Assembly: GCA_035529935.1 (NCBI GenBank) | Contig: DATKVT010000095.1 | Location: 1 to 45,427, forward strand | DNA length: 45,427 bases | DNA from: Williamwhitmania sp. | GTDB taxonomy: Bacteria > Bacteroidota > Bacteroidia > Bacteroidales > Williamwhitmaniaceae | Reading direction: 5' to 3' | Shown here: piece after piece, positions 34,874-42,767 of the stretch | Layout: the number at the start of each line of letters is the position of its first letter | How positions within the stretch are numbered: the first letter of the stretch is position 1 | Program-made: the position numbers and the translations under genes | The notes under the pieces: generated by a model | What the model was told of the DNA's origin: nothing | Database searches by the model: none | What the model saw: only the letters and a program-made list of their open reading frames with translations

Positions 34874-35515
34874 ATGAGTAAGAGCGAATTGGAAAAAAGA
34901 ACGGTCATGACACCCGATGGCAACCCCATCGAGATTGACCCGTTGAACGATTACTTCTGTGACGCCCGGCCGCAGGTTCACAAACCAGCCAGCGCAATAA
35001 TCGAGAAGTTTGCCAACTGGGCCCGCTCCGAATCCCTCTGGGTTTTGGGCTTTGGCACCGGCTGCGGCGCAATCGAAATGCGTCCGCTCATGACACCCCG
35101 GTTTGACGCCTACCGATTTGGCATACAGTGGAGACCAACCCCACGACAGTCGTCCGTTTTTGTGATTTCAGGCTACCTGTCGGTAAAGACGCTCAAGCGC
35201 GTTATCCGTAGCTACGAGCAGATGCAAGGGCCCAAGTTTGTGATTGCGCTAGGCAGCTGCACCATCAACGGCGGCATGTATTGGGACAGCTACAACACTA
35301 TTAACCGTCTCGACCACTACCTACCTGTTGACATCTACATTGCCGGCTGCATGCCACGTCCAGAGGCCATTCTAGCAGGGTTTGAGAAACTCAAATCGCT
35401 CATCAGGGAGGGCAAAGGCGAAGGTGCCAATAAGTATGCCATGGAGTTTGACTGGTACAAGGCAAACCAGAAGAAGATCATTAAGGACTGGGACATGCCC
35501 GACTATAACTGGTAG
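34874..35515 (+). CDS. NuoB-like small subunit with three of four cluster cysteines
   Basis: A 213-residue homologue of NuoB and the group-4 hydrogenase small subunit, which holds the proximal [4Fe-4S] cluster. Conserved parts: WARSESLWVLGFGTGCGAIEM (C64), GSCTINGG (C129) and GCMPRPEAI (C159). In NuoB the first site is a Cys-Cys pair, and in hydrogenases a CxxC; here both possible partners, positions 61 and 65, are Gly, leaving three obvious ligands. C29 near the N-terminus is the only other Cys. ATG 34874 gives a normal N-terminus; a longer frame from 34733 overlaps the NuoH-like gene. Confidence 0.88.
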   Translation: MSKSELEKRTVMTPDGNPIEIDPLNDYFCDARPQVHKPASAIIEKFANWARSESLWVLGFGTGCGAIEMRPLMTPRFDAYRFGIQWRPTPRQSSVFVISGYLSVKTLKRVIRSYEQMQGPKFVIALGSCTINGGMYWDSYNTINRLDHYLPVDIYIAGCMPRPEAILAGFEKLKSLIREGKGEGANKYAMEFDWYKANQKKIIKDWDMPDYNW

Positions 35516-35541
35516 TGCCAAATTTGAAAAAAGGAATGACC

Positions 35542-36072
35542 ATGAAAAATAACTTCGAACATATAGCTCAGCAGTTTGACATCACCAACGTTGTAGCACA
35601 GCGCAGTGACCTCACGTTGCTGACGGTTCCCAGCGACAAGGCAGCGTCGCTGATTACCCACCTGCGCGACTACGAGGGCTACAAGCACCTAGTACTGCTT
35701 ACAGCAGTGGACTGGATTGAGCAGAACCAGTTTCAGCTCACCTATCTACTAAGCAACCCGTTCAAGAAGGTGGATGTTGCCGTTAGAACATTCATCGACC
35801 GGGAGAAGGCGGAGATTACCTCCATTCACCACCTTTGGGAGCAAGCGGCAACCTACCAGCGCGAGCTTAGGGAGATGTTTGGCATCAACTTCCCCGGCAG
35901 CCCACGCGTCGACAAACCCTTTATTCTTGAAGGTTGGGACCAAATTCCTCCATACCGTCGCGACTTCGACACTAAGAAATATTCGGAAGAAACCTACTTC
36001 CCACGCCCAGGCAGGGAGACCAACGATCCTAGGGAATACATGAAGAAAAAGCTCTACCCAAATGAAGACTAG
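35542..36072 (+). CDS. NuoC-like subunit
   Basis: A 176-residue homologue of the 30-kDa complex I subunit NuoC and of MbxK. The typical stretch EQAATYQRELREMFGINFPGSP (ERE-x2-D/M-FGI type) is at about 107-128, followed by GWDQIPPYRRDF. It bridges small and large subunits of the peripheral arm. AAGGA 7 bases before ATG 35542 decides the start; two upstream starts in frame are less likely. It overlaps the large-subunit gene by 11 bases. Confidence 0.88.
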   Translation: MKNNFEHIAQQFDITNVVAQRSDLTLLTVPSDKAASLITHLRDYEGYKHLVLLTAVDWIEQNQFQLTYLLSNPFKKVDVAVRTFIDREKAEITSIHHLWEQAATYQRELREMFGINFPGSPRVDKPFILEGWDQIPPYRRDFDTKKYSEETYFPRPGRETNDPREYMKKKLYPNED

Positions 36073-37255
36073 CAAACGATTTAAAATAAATGAAGACAGA
36101 AGTCTTTTCCCTCCTAAAAACAAGGATGGAAAAATCGACGTCGATCTCAGCTCTGGCAAGTATCTAAAGCTGTGGCACGGACCTCAACACCCCGGAATTA
36201 CGGGTAACATGTCGCTGGAACTTACCGTTCTTGGCGATGAGGTAATGGACTGCGAAACGCACGTAGGCTACCTACACCGTGGCTTCGAAAAGTTGATGGA
36301 GCGGAGAAAGTATATCCAATGCTTTCCCATCGTTTGCCGTGTGGCCGTTCCGGAACCCGACTTTAACGAGTATTGCTTTGCCTCAGGCCTAGAGGAACTG
36401 GCTGGCATTGAAGTACCAGAAGCAGCTCAATGGCTTCGAACGCTGGTGCTGGAAATGGCAAGGCTACAGAGCTTCCTAATGTGGATTGGCGGCCAATCGG
36501 GTGCCTTTGGCATGGGCGTTATCGGGCAGTGGTCCATCTACCTCCGCGACCTGGTACTCGACCGCTTTGAGGAACTCACAGGTGGAAGAATTTACCACAT
36601 GTACATTATCCCTGGTGGGGTTAGAGGTCTCCTTCCCGATGGCTTCAGAAAGCGGATGGAGGAAACGCTAAAAACCATCGACACCTTTATGGTGGACATC
36701 GACAAGGTAATGTTCAATAACGCCGTATTTAAAAAACGCTCCGTGGGCATGGGCTACATCGACCCTGAGTGGATTTACCAGTTTGGTATAACTGGACCTA
36801 ATGCACGCGCTGCAGGAGTACCCAACGATGTTCGAAAAGACTTCCCCTACCTAAAATATGCCGAACTCGACTTTGAACCGGTTGTTGGTAAGGATTCAGA
36901 TATCTACACTCGTGCCGATGTAAGACGACGCGACCTTCTCCTTTCGGTAGACCTTATTCGTCAAATTATGGCACGGATTCCAGACGAAGGCGACATTAAG
37001 GCACCAACACCCAACGTGCTTCACTGGAAAGTGCCACAGGGAGAAACCTACAGACGCGCTGAGTGCTCACGCGGCGAGTACGGCTACTACATGGTGTCGG
37101 ACGGGAGCGAATATCCTCGAAGAATTAACGTTAGAGGACCAAGCTACACGCACGCTGTTGCGCTCCTCGAGAAAATGATAATTAACACCAACATTTCCGA
37201 CGTGGCTGGATTAATGGTGTCACTGCACACCTATCCACCCGAAATTGAGCGGTAA
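36062..37255 (+). CDS. NuoD-like large subunit without NiFe or quinone residues
   Basis: A 397-residue homologue of NuoD and the large subunit of group-4 NiFe hydrogenases. HGPQHPG at 39-45, GYLHRGFEKLME at 69-80, and LRTLVLEMARLQSFLMW align with NuoD. A hydrogenase would show CxxC near residue 90 and DPCxxC at the end; here the N-terminal region has C87 and C92 five residues apart and the C-terminus (VAGLMVSLHTYPPEIER) has no cysteine. The region that carries the quinone-site Tyr in complex I (YVSMMCNE) reads VAVPEPDFNE. It therefore probably neither makes H2 nor reduces quinone as NuoD does. The Mbx/Mbs sulfur-linked complexes are the closest functional precedent. Confidence 0.85.
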   Translation: MKTSKRFKINEDRSLFPPKNKDGKIDVDLSSGKYLKLWHGPQHPGITGNMSLELTVLGDEVMDCETHVGYLHRGFEKLMERRKYIQCFPIVCRVAVPEPDFNEYCFASGLEELAGIEVPEAAQWLRTLVLEMARLQSFLMWIGGQSGAFGMGVIGQWSIYLRDLVLDRFEELTGGRIYHMYIIPGGVRGLLPDGFRKRMEETLKTIDTFMVDIDKVMFNNAVFKKRSVGMGYIDPEWIYQFGITGPNARAAGVPNDVRKDFPYLKYAELDFEPVVGKDSDIYTRADVRRRDLLLSVDLIRQIMARIPDEGDIKAPTPNVLHWKVPQGETYRRAECSRGEYGYYMVSDGSEYPRRINVRGPSYTHAVALLEKMIINTNISDVAGLMVSLHTYPPEIER

Positions 37256-37290
37256 GCATCAACTAGTGTTTAATTCTACCTCTTTGAGCC

Positions 37291-39087
37291 ATGAGTAAAA
37301 TAAATGATATACTGAGCCCATTTACAGCTTGGAAAAATTTGGTAAAAGAACCGGTTACCATCAAGGAACCACTCAAGCGTGAGGCGGCACCTAGGTATAG
37401 GGGATTTCACAAGAACGACATCGAAACCTGCATTGGCTGTGGTACGTGCGAGTCCATCTGCCAAAACGCCGCCATCGACCTCGTGCCGGTGGAAGGCATT
37501 GAGACCAAGGATGGTGACAGCGGTCTCCGACCCAGAATTGACTATGGGCGCTGCTGCTGGTGTGCCCTCTGCGTGGACATGTGCACCACCAACTCACTCT
37601 CGCTATCGAATCACTTCAAGTGGGTAGACACCGATCCGGAAGTTTTTCGCTTCACTCCCGGTGTTGACAAAAAGGAGTGGGACAACGAGGAGGCTGGATG
37701 GAAGAAGCCCGGGTCAAACTACGAGCTCTACAGCAAGGAGCGGACTCACATGCCCGAGCTAAAGCCAGATAACCGCGACAAATCCTTCATCGAAATTGTT
37801 CAAGGATACTCTAAGGAACAAGCAATGGAGGAGGCAGACCGTTGTGTTGAGTGCGGCATCTGCGTTGCCACCTGCCCTGCTCACATGGGTATTCCGGAAT
37901 ACATCAAAGCCATTCGCAACGATGACCTCAACGAGGGGCTTCGGATTCTATACGACACCAACCCGCTCCCTGAAATTTGTGGACGCATCTGCACCCACAA
38001 GTGCGAAACGGTATGCTCCGTTGGACACCAAGGCGATCCGCTCTCCATTCGTTGGCTGAAGCGTTACATTGCCGACCAGAACCCATCCGAAAACTACAAG
38101 CAGATTCTGGAAACCGAAAACATGCAGAAAAATGGCAAAAAGGTAGCCATCATCGGTTCGGGACCTTCTGGACTTTCGGCGGCGCACTACCTTGCGCTCA
38201 TGGGCTACGAATGTACCATTTTCGAAAAGTTGCCCCAAGCCGGAGGTATGATGCGCTACGGTATTCCAGAGTACAGGCTACCCTACGAATCCATCGACAA
38301 GGACGTGAACTACATCCTTTCACTAGGAGTTGAAATCAAGTATAACGTAACTGTTGGCAAGGATATCACGCTCGAAGATTTAAACAAGCAGTTCGATGCA
38401 GTATTCAGCGGAACAGGCTTGCACCTTGGACGCAGCACGCGCATTCCCGGAACCGACCATCCCAACGTATACCAAGCCGTTGACCTGCTTCGTGACATTG
38501 TGCTGGGCAATGAGGTTCCTGTAATGAAGAAGATTGTGGTAATTGGCGGCGGCAACGTGGCCATGGATATTACCCGTTCGCTGGCCCGTCTGCAAAACCA
38601 GAAGTTTGGGAAGGTAGATACTTTAGCTACCTCGCTGGAGTCGGAGAATGAGATGCCTGCCGACCGTGAAGAGGTGATTGAAGCTCGTGAAGAGTACGCC
38701 ATCGTTGAACCCGGCTGGGGTCCAGTAAGCATTGAGATGGAAGATGGAAAAATCAAAGGATTGAATGTGGTGAAGTGCGTTTCCGTATTTGACGAAAACC
38801 GCCGCTTTAGCCCGAAATTCGATGAGAACCAAACCAACTTCTTTGCAGCCGACATGGTGGTTGAATCCATCGGACAGGGAATGGACCTTACCTACCTACC
38901 GGAGAACATTAAGGAGAATCTGAAGATGGATAACCGCGGACGAATTGTGGTAAATGCCGACTTCCAATCCAGCCTCGGATGGCTATTTGTGGGTGGTGAC
39001 ATTATCCAAGGCCCCGATGTTATTCATGGTATAGCCAACGGGCATAAAGCAGCGATGGGAATTGACAAATTCCTCAATAATAGGTAA
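37291..39087 (+). CDS. fusion of NuoI-like ferredoxin with NfnB/GltD-type flavoprotein
   Basis: A 598-residue protein joining two electron carriers. Residues ~35-110 hold two [4Fe-4S] motifs as in NuoI/MbxN: C47-C50-C53-C57 and C88-C91-C94-C98. Residues ~165-598 are a GltD/NfnB-type flavoprotein: cluster-binding C185-C188-C191-C195 and C230-C234-C238-C242, the FAD motif VAIIGSGPSG (285-294), the NAD(P) motif VVIGGGNVAMD (416-426), and a C-terminal FAD contact VGGDIIQGPDVIHGIANG. In relatives this module exchanges electrons between NAD(P)H and iron-sulfur proteins. Joined to the NuoI-like part it would link pyridine nucleotides directly to the ion-pumping complex. It lies 35 bases after the large-subunit gene. 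Confidence 0.9.
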   Translation: MSKINDILSPFTAWKNLVKEPVTIKEPLKREAAPRYRGFHKNDIETCIGCGTCESICQNAAIDLVPVEGIETKDGDSGLRPRIDYGRCCWCALCVDMCTTNSLSLSNHFKWVDTDPEVFRFTPGVDKKEWDNEEAGWKKPGSNYELYSKERTHMPELKPDNRDKSFIEIVQGYSKEQAMEEADRCVECGICVATCPAHMGIPEYIKAIRNDDLNEGLRILYDTNPLPEICGRICTHKCETVCSVGHQGDPLSIRWLKRYIADQNPSENYKQILETENMQKNGKKVAIIGSGPSGLSAAHYLALMGYECTIFEKLPQAGGMMRYGIPEYRLPYESIDKDVNYILSLGVEIKYNVTVGKDITLEDLNKQFDAVFSGTGLHLGRSTRIPGTDHPNVYQAVDLLRDIVLGNEVPVMKKIVVIGGGNVAMDITRSLARLQNQKFGKVDTLATSLESENEMPADREEVIEAREEYAIVEPGWGPVSIEMEDGKIKGLNVVKCVSVFDENRRFSPKFDENQTNFFAADMVVESIGQGMDLTYLPENIKENLKMDNRGRIVVNADFQSSLGWLFVGGDIIQGPDVIHGIANGHKAAMGIDKFLNNR

Positions 39088-39136
39088 TTTACAACTTAAT
39101 AATTCGCCGGCAACGGCGGGTATAAAAACGTAAAGT
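39088..39136. other. short hairpin between flavoprotein genes
   Basis: CGCCG-GCAA-CGGCG forms a small GC-rich stem with a GNRA-type loop, 20 bases before the next ATG. No T run follows, so it is not a good terminator; it may adjust expression of the next gene. Confidence 0.4.
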
Positions 39137-40120
39137 ATGGCTGACCTAAGTACCACATACCTTGGCCTGAAGCTAAAAAATCCCATTATTGTGGCAAGCT
39201 CGGGACTTACCGACTCCATCGATGGGATAGTAAGGTTTGAGCAGCATGGAGCTGCAGCCGTGGTTCTCAAATCGCTTTTTGAGGAGCAGATTCAAATGGA
39301 CGTTGACTCCCAGCGGATGAACAACAGCTTCGACACTTACACCGATGTGGAGAACTACATTGGCTTCTACACCAAACGGCACAACCTAAGCAACTATACC
39401 ACGCTTATCAAGGAGGCGAAGCAGAAGGTAAACATCCCCATTATAGCCAGCGTCAACTGCGTATCAAGCGAGGAGTGGCCCAGCTTTGCCAAGCAAATTG
39501 AAGATGCTGGTGCCGATGCGCTAGAGCTGAACATGTTCATCATGCCCTCCGACTCCAGCGTTACCGGAAGGGAGATTGAGCAGGTTTACCTCGACATTAT
39601 CGAAAAGGTAAAGCAGCAGGTATCCATTCCACTAGCGCTGAAGGTTCACCACTACTTCTCCGGCTTTGCCAACTTTGCTGAGGAGCTCTCCAACACTGGC
39701 ATTGGTGGACTGGTACTATTTAACCGGTTCTACCAACCCGACGTTGACCTCGACAGCGAGAAGATTGTGTCATCGCACATCTACAGCTACCCGGAGGAGA
39801 ACGCCATGGTGATTCGCTGGCTTGGAATTCTGGCAGGAAAAATCAACTGCGACCTAGCTGCCACAACGGGCATTCACGATGGGAAAACGGTGCTTAAGAA
39901 CTTGCTTGTAGGTGCCAAGGCCGTTGAAATTTCCTCGGTGATTTACAAAAAGGGAGCACAGGTGATTGAGGAGATGCTTGCCGAAATGAACAAGTGGCTT
40001 GACGAGCACAGCTACGCCTCCGTTTCATCGATAGTCGGAAAGCTAAAGCAATCGGAACTCATAAAGCCAATGGTTTATGAGCGTGCCCAGTTTATGCGCT
40101 ACTTCTCCGATGCAAAGTAA
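39137..40120 (+). CDS. dihydroorotate-dehydrogenase-like flavoprotein
   Basis: A 327-residue TIM-barrel flavoprotein of the DHOD/PreA family (MADLSTTYLGLKLKNPIIVASSGLT). FMN-phosphate-binding phrases are seen near 240-262 (ATTGIHDGK, LLVGAKAVEI). The catalytic loop that reads ELNxSCPN in class 1 DHODs is ELNMFIMPSD at 130-139, with no Cys, so it is unlikely to be a normal dihydroorotate or dihydropyrimidine dehydrogenase. In E. coli, PreA of this family works with PreT, a GltD-like flavoprotein; here the GltD-like fusion is the preceding gene, 49 bases away. I infer that it is the last gene of the operon and possibly a catalytic or electron-accepting partner of the complex. Confidence 0.82.
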   Translation: MADLSTTYLGLKLKNPIIVASSGLTDSIDGIVRFEQHGAAAVVLKSLFEEQIQMDVDSQRMNNSFDTYTDVENYIGFYTKRHNLSNYTTLIKEAKQKVNIPIIASVNCVSSEEWPSFAKQIEDAGADALELNMFIMPSDSSVTGREIEQVYLDIIEKVKQQVSIPLALKVHHYFSGFANFAEELSNTGIGGLVLFNRFYQPDVDLDSEKIVSSHIYSYPEENAMVIRWLGILAGKINCDLAATTGIHDGKTVLKNLLVGAKAVEISSVIYKKGAQVIEEMLAEMNKWLDEHSYASVSSIVGKLKQSELIKPMVYERAQFMRYFSDAK

Positions 40121-40137
40121 AAAGAGAATAGAAATAG

Positions 40138-41676
40138 CTAACCTGCCCAATTCTCACGGTCGAGGCTTCTGTATTGGATAGCCTCGGCCACGTGGGCGGC
40201 TTCAATTGACTCACAACCCTCAAGATCGGCAATGGTACGCGACACCTTGAGAATACGGTCGTAGGCCCGTGCCGAGAGGCCAAGCCTTACCATTGCATTC
40301 TTCAGTAGGGCTGCTCCTGCCTCATCGGGGGAGCAATACTTTCGCAGCAACTTAGAGGAGAGAAGGGCATTGCAGTGAATTCCCTTATACGTGGCATAGC
40401 GCTGCTCCTGCACCTTACGCGCCTTAACCACCCGCTCGCGAATCTGCGTGCTCGATTCCGAAAGCCTTCCTTCGTAGAGCTTCTCAAAAGGAACTGGCAC
40501 CACCTCAATGTGGATATCGATTCGGTCGAGAAGCGGCCCCGAAATCTTGTTCAAATACTTCTGCACCACACCCGGCGAGCAAACGCACTCCCTGTCTGGA
40601 TGGTTGTAGTAGCCGCAGGGACAAGGATTCATGGAGGCTACCAGCATAAAGTTGGCCGGATACTCCACGGTAAACTTAGCGCGAGAAATGGTAATCATCC
40701 TATCCTCCAACGGCTGACGCATCACCTCCAGCACGGTGCGCTTAAACTCCGGCAGCTCGTCGAGAAAAAGAACGCCGTTGTGAGCCAACGAAATTTCACC
40801 CGGTTGAGGAAAGGTACCTCCACCAACTAGAGCAACGTCAGAAATGGTATGATGAGGTGACCTATATGGACGGCGAGTCATAAGGGATGTGTTACCATCA
40901 ATTTTTCCTGCAACCGAATGTATCTTGGTGGTTTCGAGCGCCTCTTCGAGCGTTAATGGTGGAATGATGGTTGGAAGCCTCTTCGCCAGCATGGTTTTTC
41001 CAGCACCGGGAGGGCCAACCATGATGATGTTGTGGCCACCAGCGGCGGCAATTTCCAAGGCACGCTTCACGTTCTCCTGACCTTTGACATCCGAAAAATC
41101 GACGTCGTAGCTGTTGGCGTGGGTGGCAAACTCCTCCTCGGTATCCACTATGGTTGGTTCTATTGAACCACGGTCGCTGAGAAAATCCACCACCTGCCGT
41201 ATATCTTCCACCCCATAAACCTCCAAACCGGCTACCACCGCTGCCTCTCGAGCATTGGCTTTAGGAAGAATAAGTCCTTTAAATCCATCGTCACGAGCGT
41301 TGATGGCGATGGGTAGCACGCCCTTAATTGGATGGATGCTGCCATCGAGCGAGAGTTCGCCCATGATGACAAACTCCTCGAGGTGTTGCGCCTTTACCTG
41401 GTCCGTTGCGGCAAGAATACCAACGGCAAGGGGTAAATCGTAGGCAGAACCCTCCTTCCTAATATCGGCGGGTGCCATATTGATAACGATGCGCTTGCCA
41501 GGCCAGTGAAAGCCACAGGTTTGGATGGCCGAAAGCATACGCTGGTGGCTCTCCTTAACCGCGTTGTCGGGTAGCCCAACAATGAAGAAGTTTATCCCCT
41601 GCCCTATGTTTACCTCAATGGTGATGGTGGTAGCCTTAATGCCATACACGGCGCTACCAAAGGTTTTTACCAACAT
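40138..41676 (-). CDS. yifB: YifB/ComM-family Mg-chelatase-like AAA+ ATPase
   Basis: A 512-residue protein of the YifB/ComM family. An N-terminal Lon-like domain (about 1-170) precedes an AAA+ module with Walker A GPPGAGKT at 221-228 and Walker B VLFLDE at 302-307, then a cysteine cluster (NPCPCGYY, ECVCSPG) and a C-terminal Mg-chelatase-like domain. ComM is a hexameric helicase that promotes branch migration during natural transformation; the role here is presumably in DNA recombination. It is convergent with the flavoprotein gene, 17 bases away, with no clear terminator between them. Confidence 0.93.
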   Translation of the reverse strand: MLVKTFGSAVYGIKATTITIEVNIGQGINFFIVGLPDNAVKESHQRMLSAIQTCGFHWPGKRIVINMAPADIRKEGSAYDLPLAVGILAATDQVKAQHLEEFVIMGELSLDGSIHPIKGVLPIAINARDDGFKGLILPKANAREAAVVAGLEVYGVEDIRQVVDFLSDRGSIEPTIVDTEEEFATHANSYDVDFSDVKGQENVKRALEIAAAGGHNIIMVGPPGAGKTMLAKRLPTIIPPLTLEEALETTKIHSVAGKIDGNTSLMTRRPYRSPHHTISDVALVGGGTFPQPGEISLAHNGVLFLDELPEFKRTVLEVMRQPLEDRMITISRAKFTVEYPANFMLVASMNPCPCGYYNHPDRECVCSPGVVQKYLNKISGPLLDRIDIHIEVVPVPFEKLYEGRLSESSTQIRERVVKARKVQEQRYATYKGIHCNALLSSKLLRKYCSPDEAGAALLKNAMVRLGLSARAYDRILKVSRTIADLEGCESIEAAHVAEAIQYRSLDRENWAG

Positions 41677-41802
41677 ACGCTATATGTTCTGAAGTTAGAA
41701 TCAACGCCAATCTTCCAAAAACATGAGAACCCGGTTCAGGCAAAAACATTCACGTGACTAAATTTCCGACAAAATGTTCTGAAAAGCAAAAAATAAGAAG
41801 AG

Positions 41803-41852
41803 GAAGTTAGAGGGAGTTAAATGAAGTTATAAGAAGGTAGAGGAAGTCATAG
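41803..41852. repeat. 10-base tandem repeat, five units
   Basis: Five consecutive 10-base units, 41803-41852, follow the pattern (G)(A/G)AG(T/G)(T/C)A followed by three variable bases, with GAAGTTA as the commonest core. Further copies occur near 41885-41915, 42111-42140 and 42355. The period is not a multiple of three, so this is not coding. Confidence 0.7.
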
Positions 41853-41919
41853 CGCAGCGGAGATCTGGCCATTGACGGATTAGAAGGAGTTAAATGGGAG
41901 TTATAAGAAGTCAAAAAAA

Positions 41920-42311
41920 ATGTGAACGTATGTAAGGAGGAAAAATCATTCGTCATAAAACTAACCTATCCTAAGAAGACACATAGCCCATGGCTTCAGC
42001 CATGGGTCAGAAACCCCAACTAGCAAGGGCGGTGCACGCACAAATGGTGTTCAATGAACCACAACTTCCATGCACCGCAATAACCATAAGGATATAAAGA
42101 AGAATATAAGGGAGTTAAATGAAGTTAGAGGGAGTTAAAAGATTAAAAGAATGTGACCGTATGTAAGGAGGAAAAATCATTCATCATAAAACTAACCTAT
42201 CCTAAGAAGACACATAGCCCATGGCTTCAGCCATGGGTCAGAAACCCCAACTAGCAAGGGCGGTGCACGCACAAATGGTGTTCAATGAACCGCAAGTTGC
42301 ATGCACCGCAA
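41920..42311. repeat. direct duplication of ~160 bases, 231-base offset, with REP-like hairpin
   Basis: Bases 41920-42080 recur at 42151-42311 with only a few differences (for example GAACGTA/GACCGTA and CTTCC/GTTGC). Each copy carries AGGAGG, the hairpin CCCATGGC-TTCA-GCCATGGG (41987-42006; 42218-42237) and a GCGGTGCACG...TGCACCGC segment. The structure suggests a duplicated mobile palindromic element rather than tandem coding repeats. Confidence 0.85.
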
Positions 42312-42464
42312 CCGCCGGAAAAATTTTTAAAAAAGAATGGGATGGAGTTAAAAGAAGGTAGATGAAGGTTGATGAATTTAATGCGAAGGTATTGGGCCAT
42401 TGACAGATCAAGGAAATCAAGGAAGTTAAAAAATGGCGGGGGCAACAAATTTGGCCAATGGAAA

Positions 42465-42610
42465 CCACCTCGAAGAGGTGGCATGCTTGTAGCCGGGGGT
42501 GCCAACCCCCGGTTTAAAAGCCCCCCTAGCGTAAGCGGTGCACGCACAAGAGATGTTCAACGAACCGTAAGCTGCCTGCACCGCAATCGCCGGAAAAATT
42601 TTTAAAAAAG
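42465..42610. repeat. third, diverged REP-like unit with GTAG-hairpin
   Basis: Hairpin CCACCTC-GAA-GAGGTGG (42465-42481), then GTAG (42489-42492) directly before hairpin CCGGGGGT-N4-ACCCCCGG (42493-42512), then a GCGGTGCACGCACAA...TGCACCGC segment. Its last ~35 bases (CACCGCAA to TTTTTAAAAAAGAAT) repeat those at 42304-42337. A GTAG at the foot of a GC-rich hairpin is the hallmark of REP elements used by TnpA-REP (RAYT) enzymes; no such enzyme gene is in the window. Confidence 0.7.
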
Positions 42611-42767
42611 AATTCAACCCAATGCAGGGGCGCAAACAGAAGGGCTTCAAACAGCTCAACTCAAAAATAGTTCAGAAAAAAACAGATTTTCCTTCTGCAA
42701 TTTGAATTTCTTACTACTTTTAACACCCTTTCATTTTAATAACCTACTTCAAAAAAAGAGATTTACA

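Larger units (their letters stand above)
41677..42767. other. 1.1-kb repeat-filled intergenic region
   Basis: No gene is supported; the short frames at 42238-42659 run through repeats. The region contains a 10-base tandem repeat, a direct duplication offset by 231 bases, several REP-like hairpins and a third diverged unit, listed separately. The nucleoside transporter's promoter should be in the last ~80 bases, where TACTTTTA (42715-42722) is one base off a -7 element. Confidence 0.7.

Noticed and set aside
36062..37255. Calling the 27.6-40.1 kb cluster a NiFe hydrogenase (hydrogenase-4/Mbh)
   Set aside because: The large subunit lacks both the N-terminal CxxC and the C-terminal DPCxxC, so it cannot bind a NiFe centre in the known way.
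33939..37255. Calling the cluster ordinary complex I (nuo operon)
   Set aside because: No NuoE/F/G are present, the membrane part is of Mrp/Mbx type, and the quinone-site Tyr and the tandem Cys of NuoB are missing.
39137..40120. pyrD, dihydroorotate dehydrogenase
   Set aside because: The SCPN loop cysteine is absent and the gene sits in an energy-conservation operon rather than with pyrimidine genes.
41920..42610. CRISPR array
   Set aside because: Repeats are ~160 bases, only two to three copies, with no regular short repeat/spacer pattern and no cas genes.
42238..42659. Several 75-100-codon frames across the repeats
   Set aside because: They run through duplicated non-coding repeats on opposite strands, with no start signals or protein-like features.
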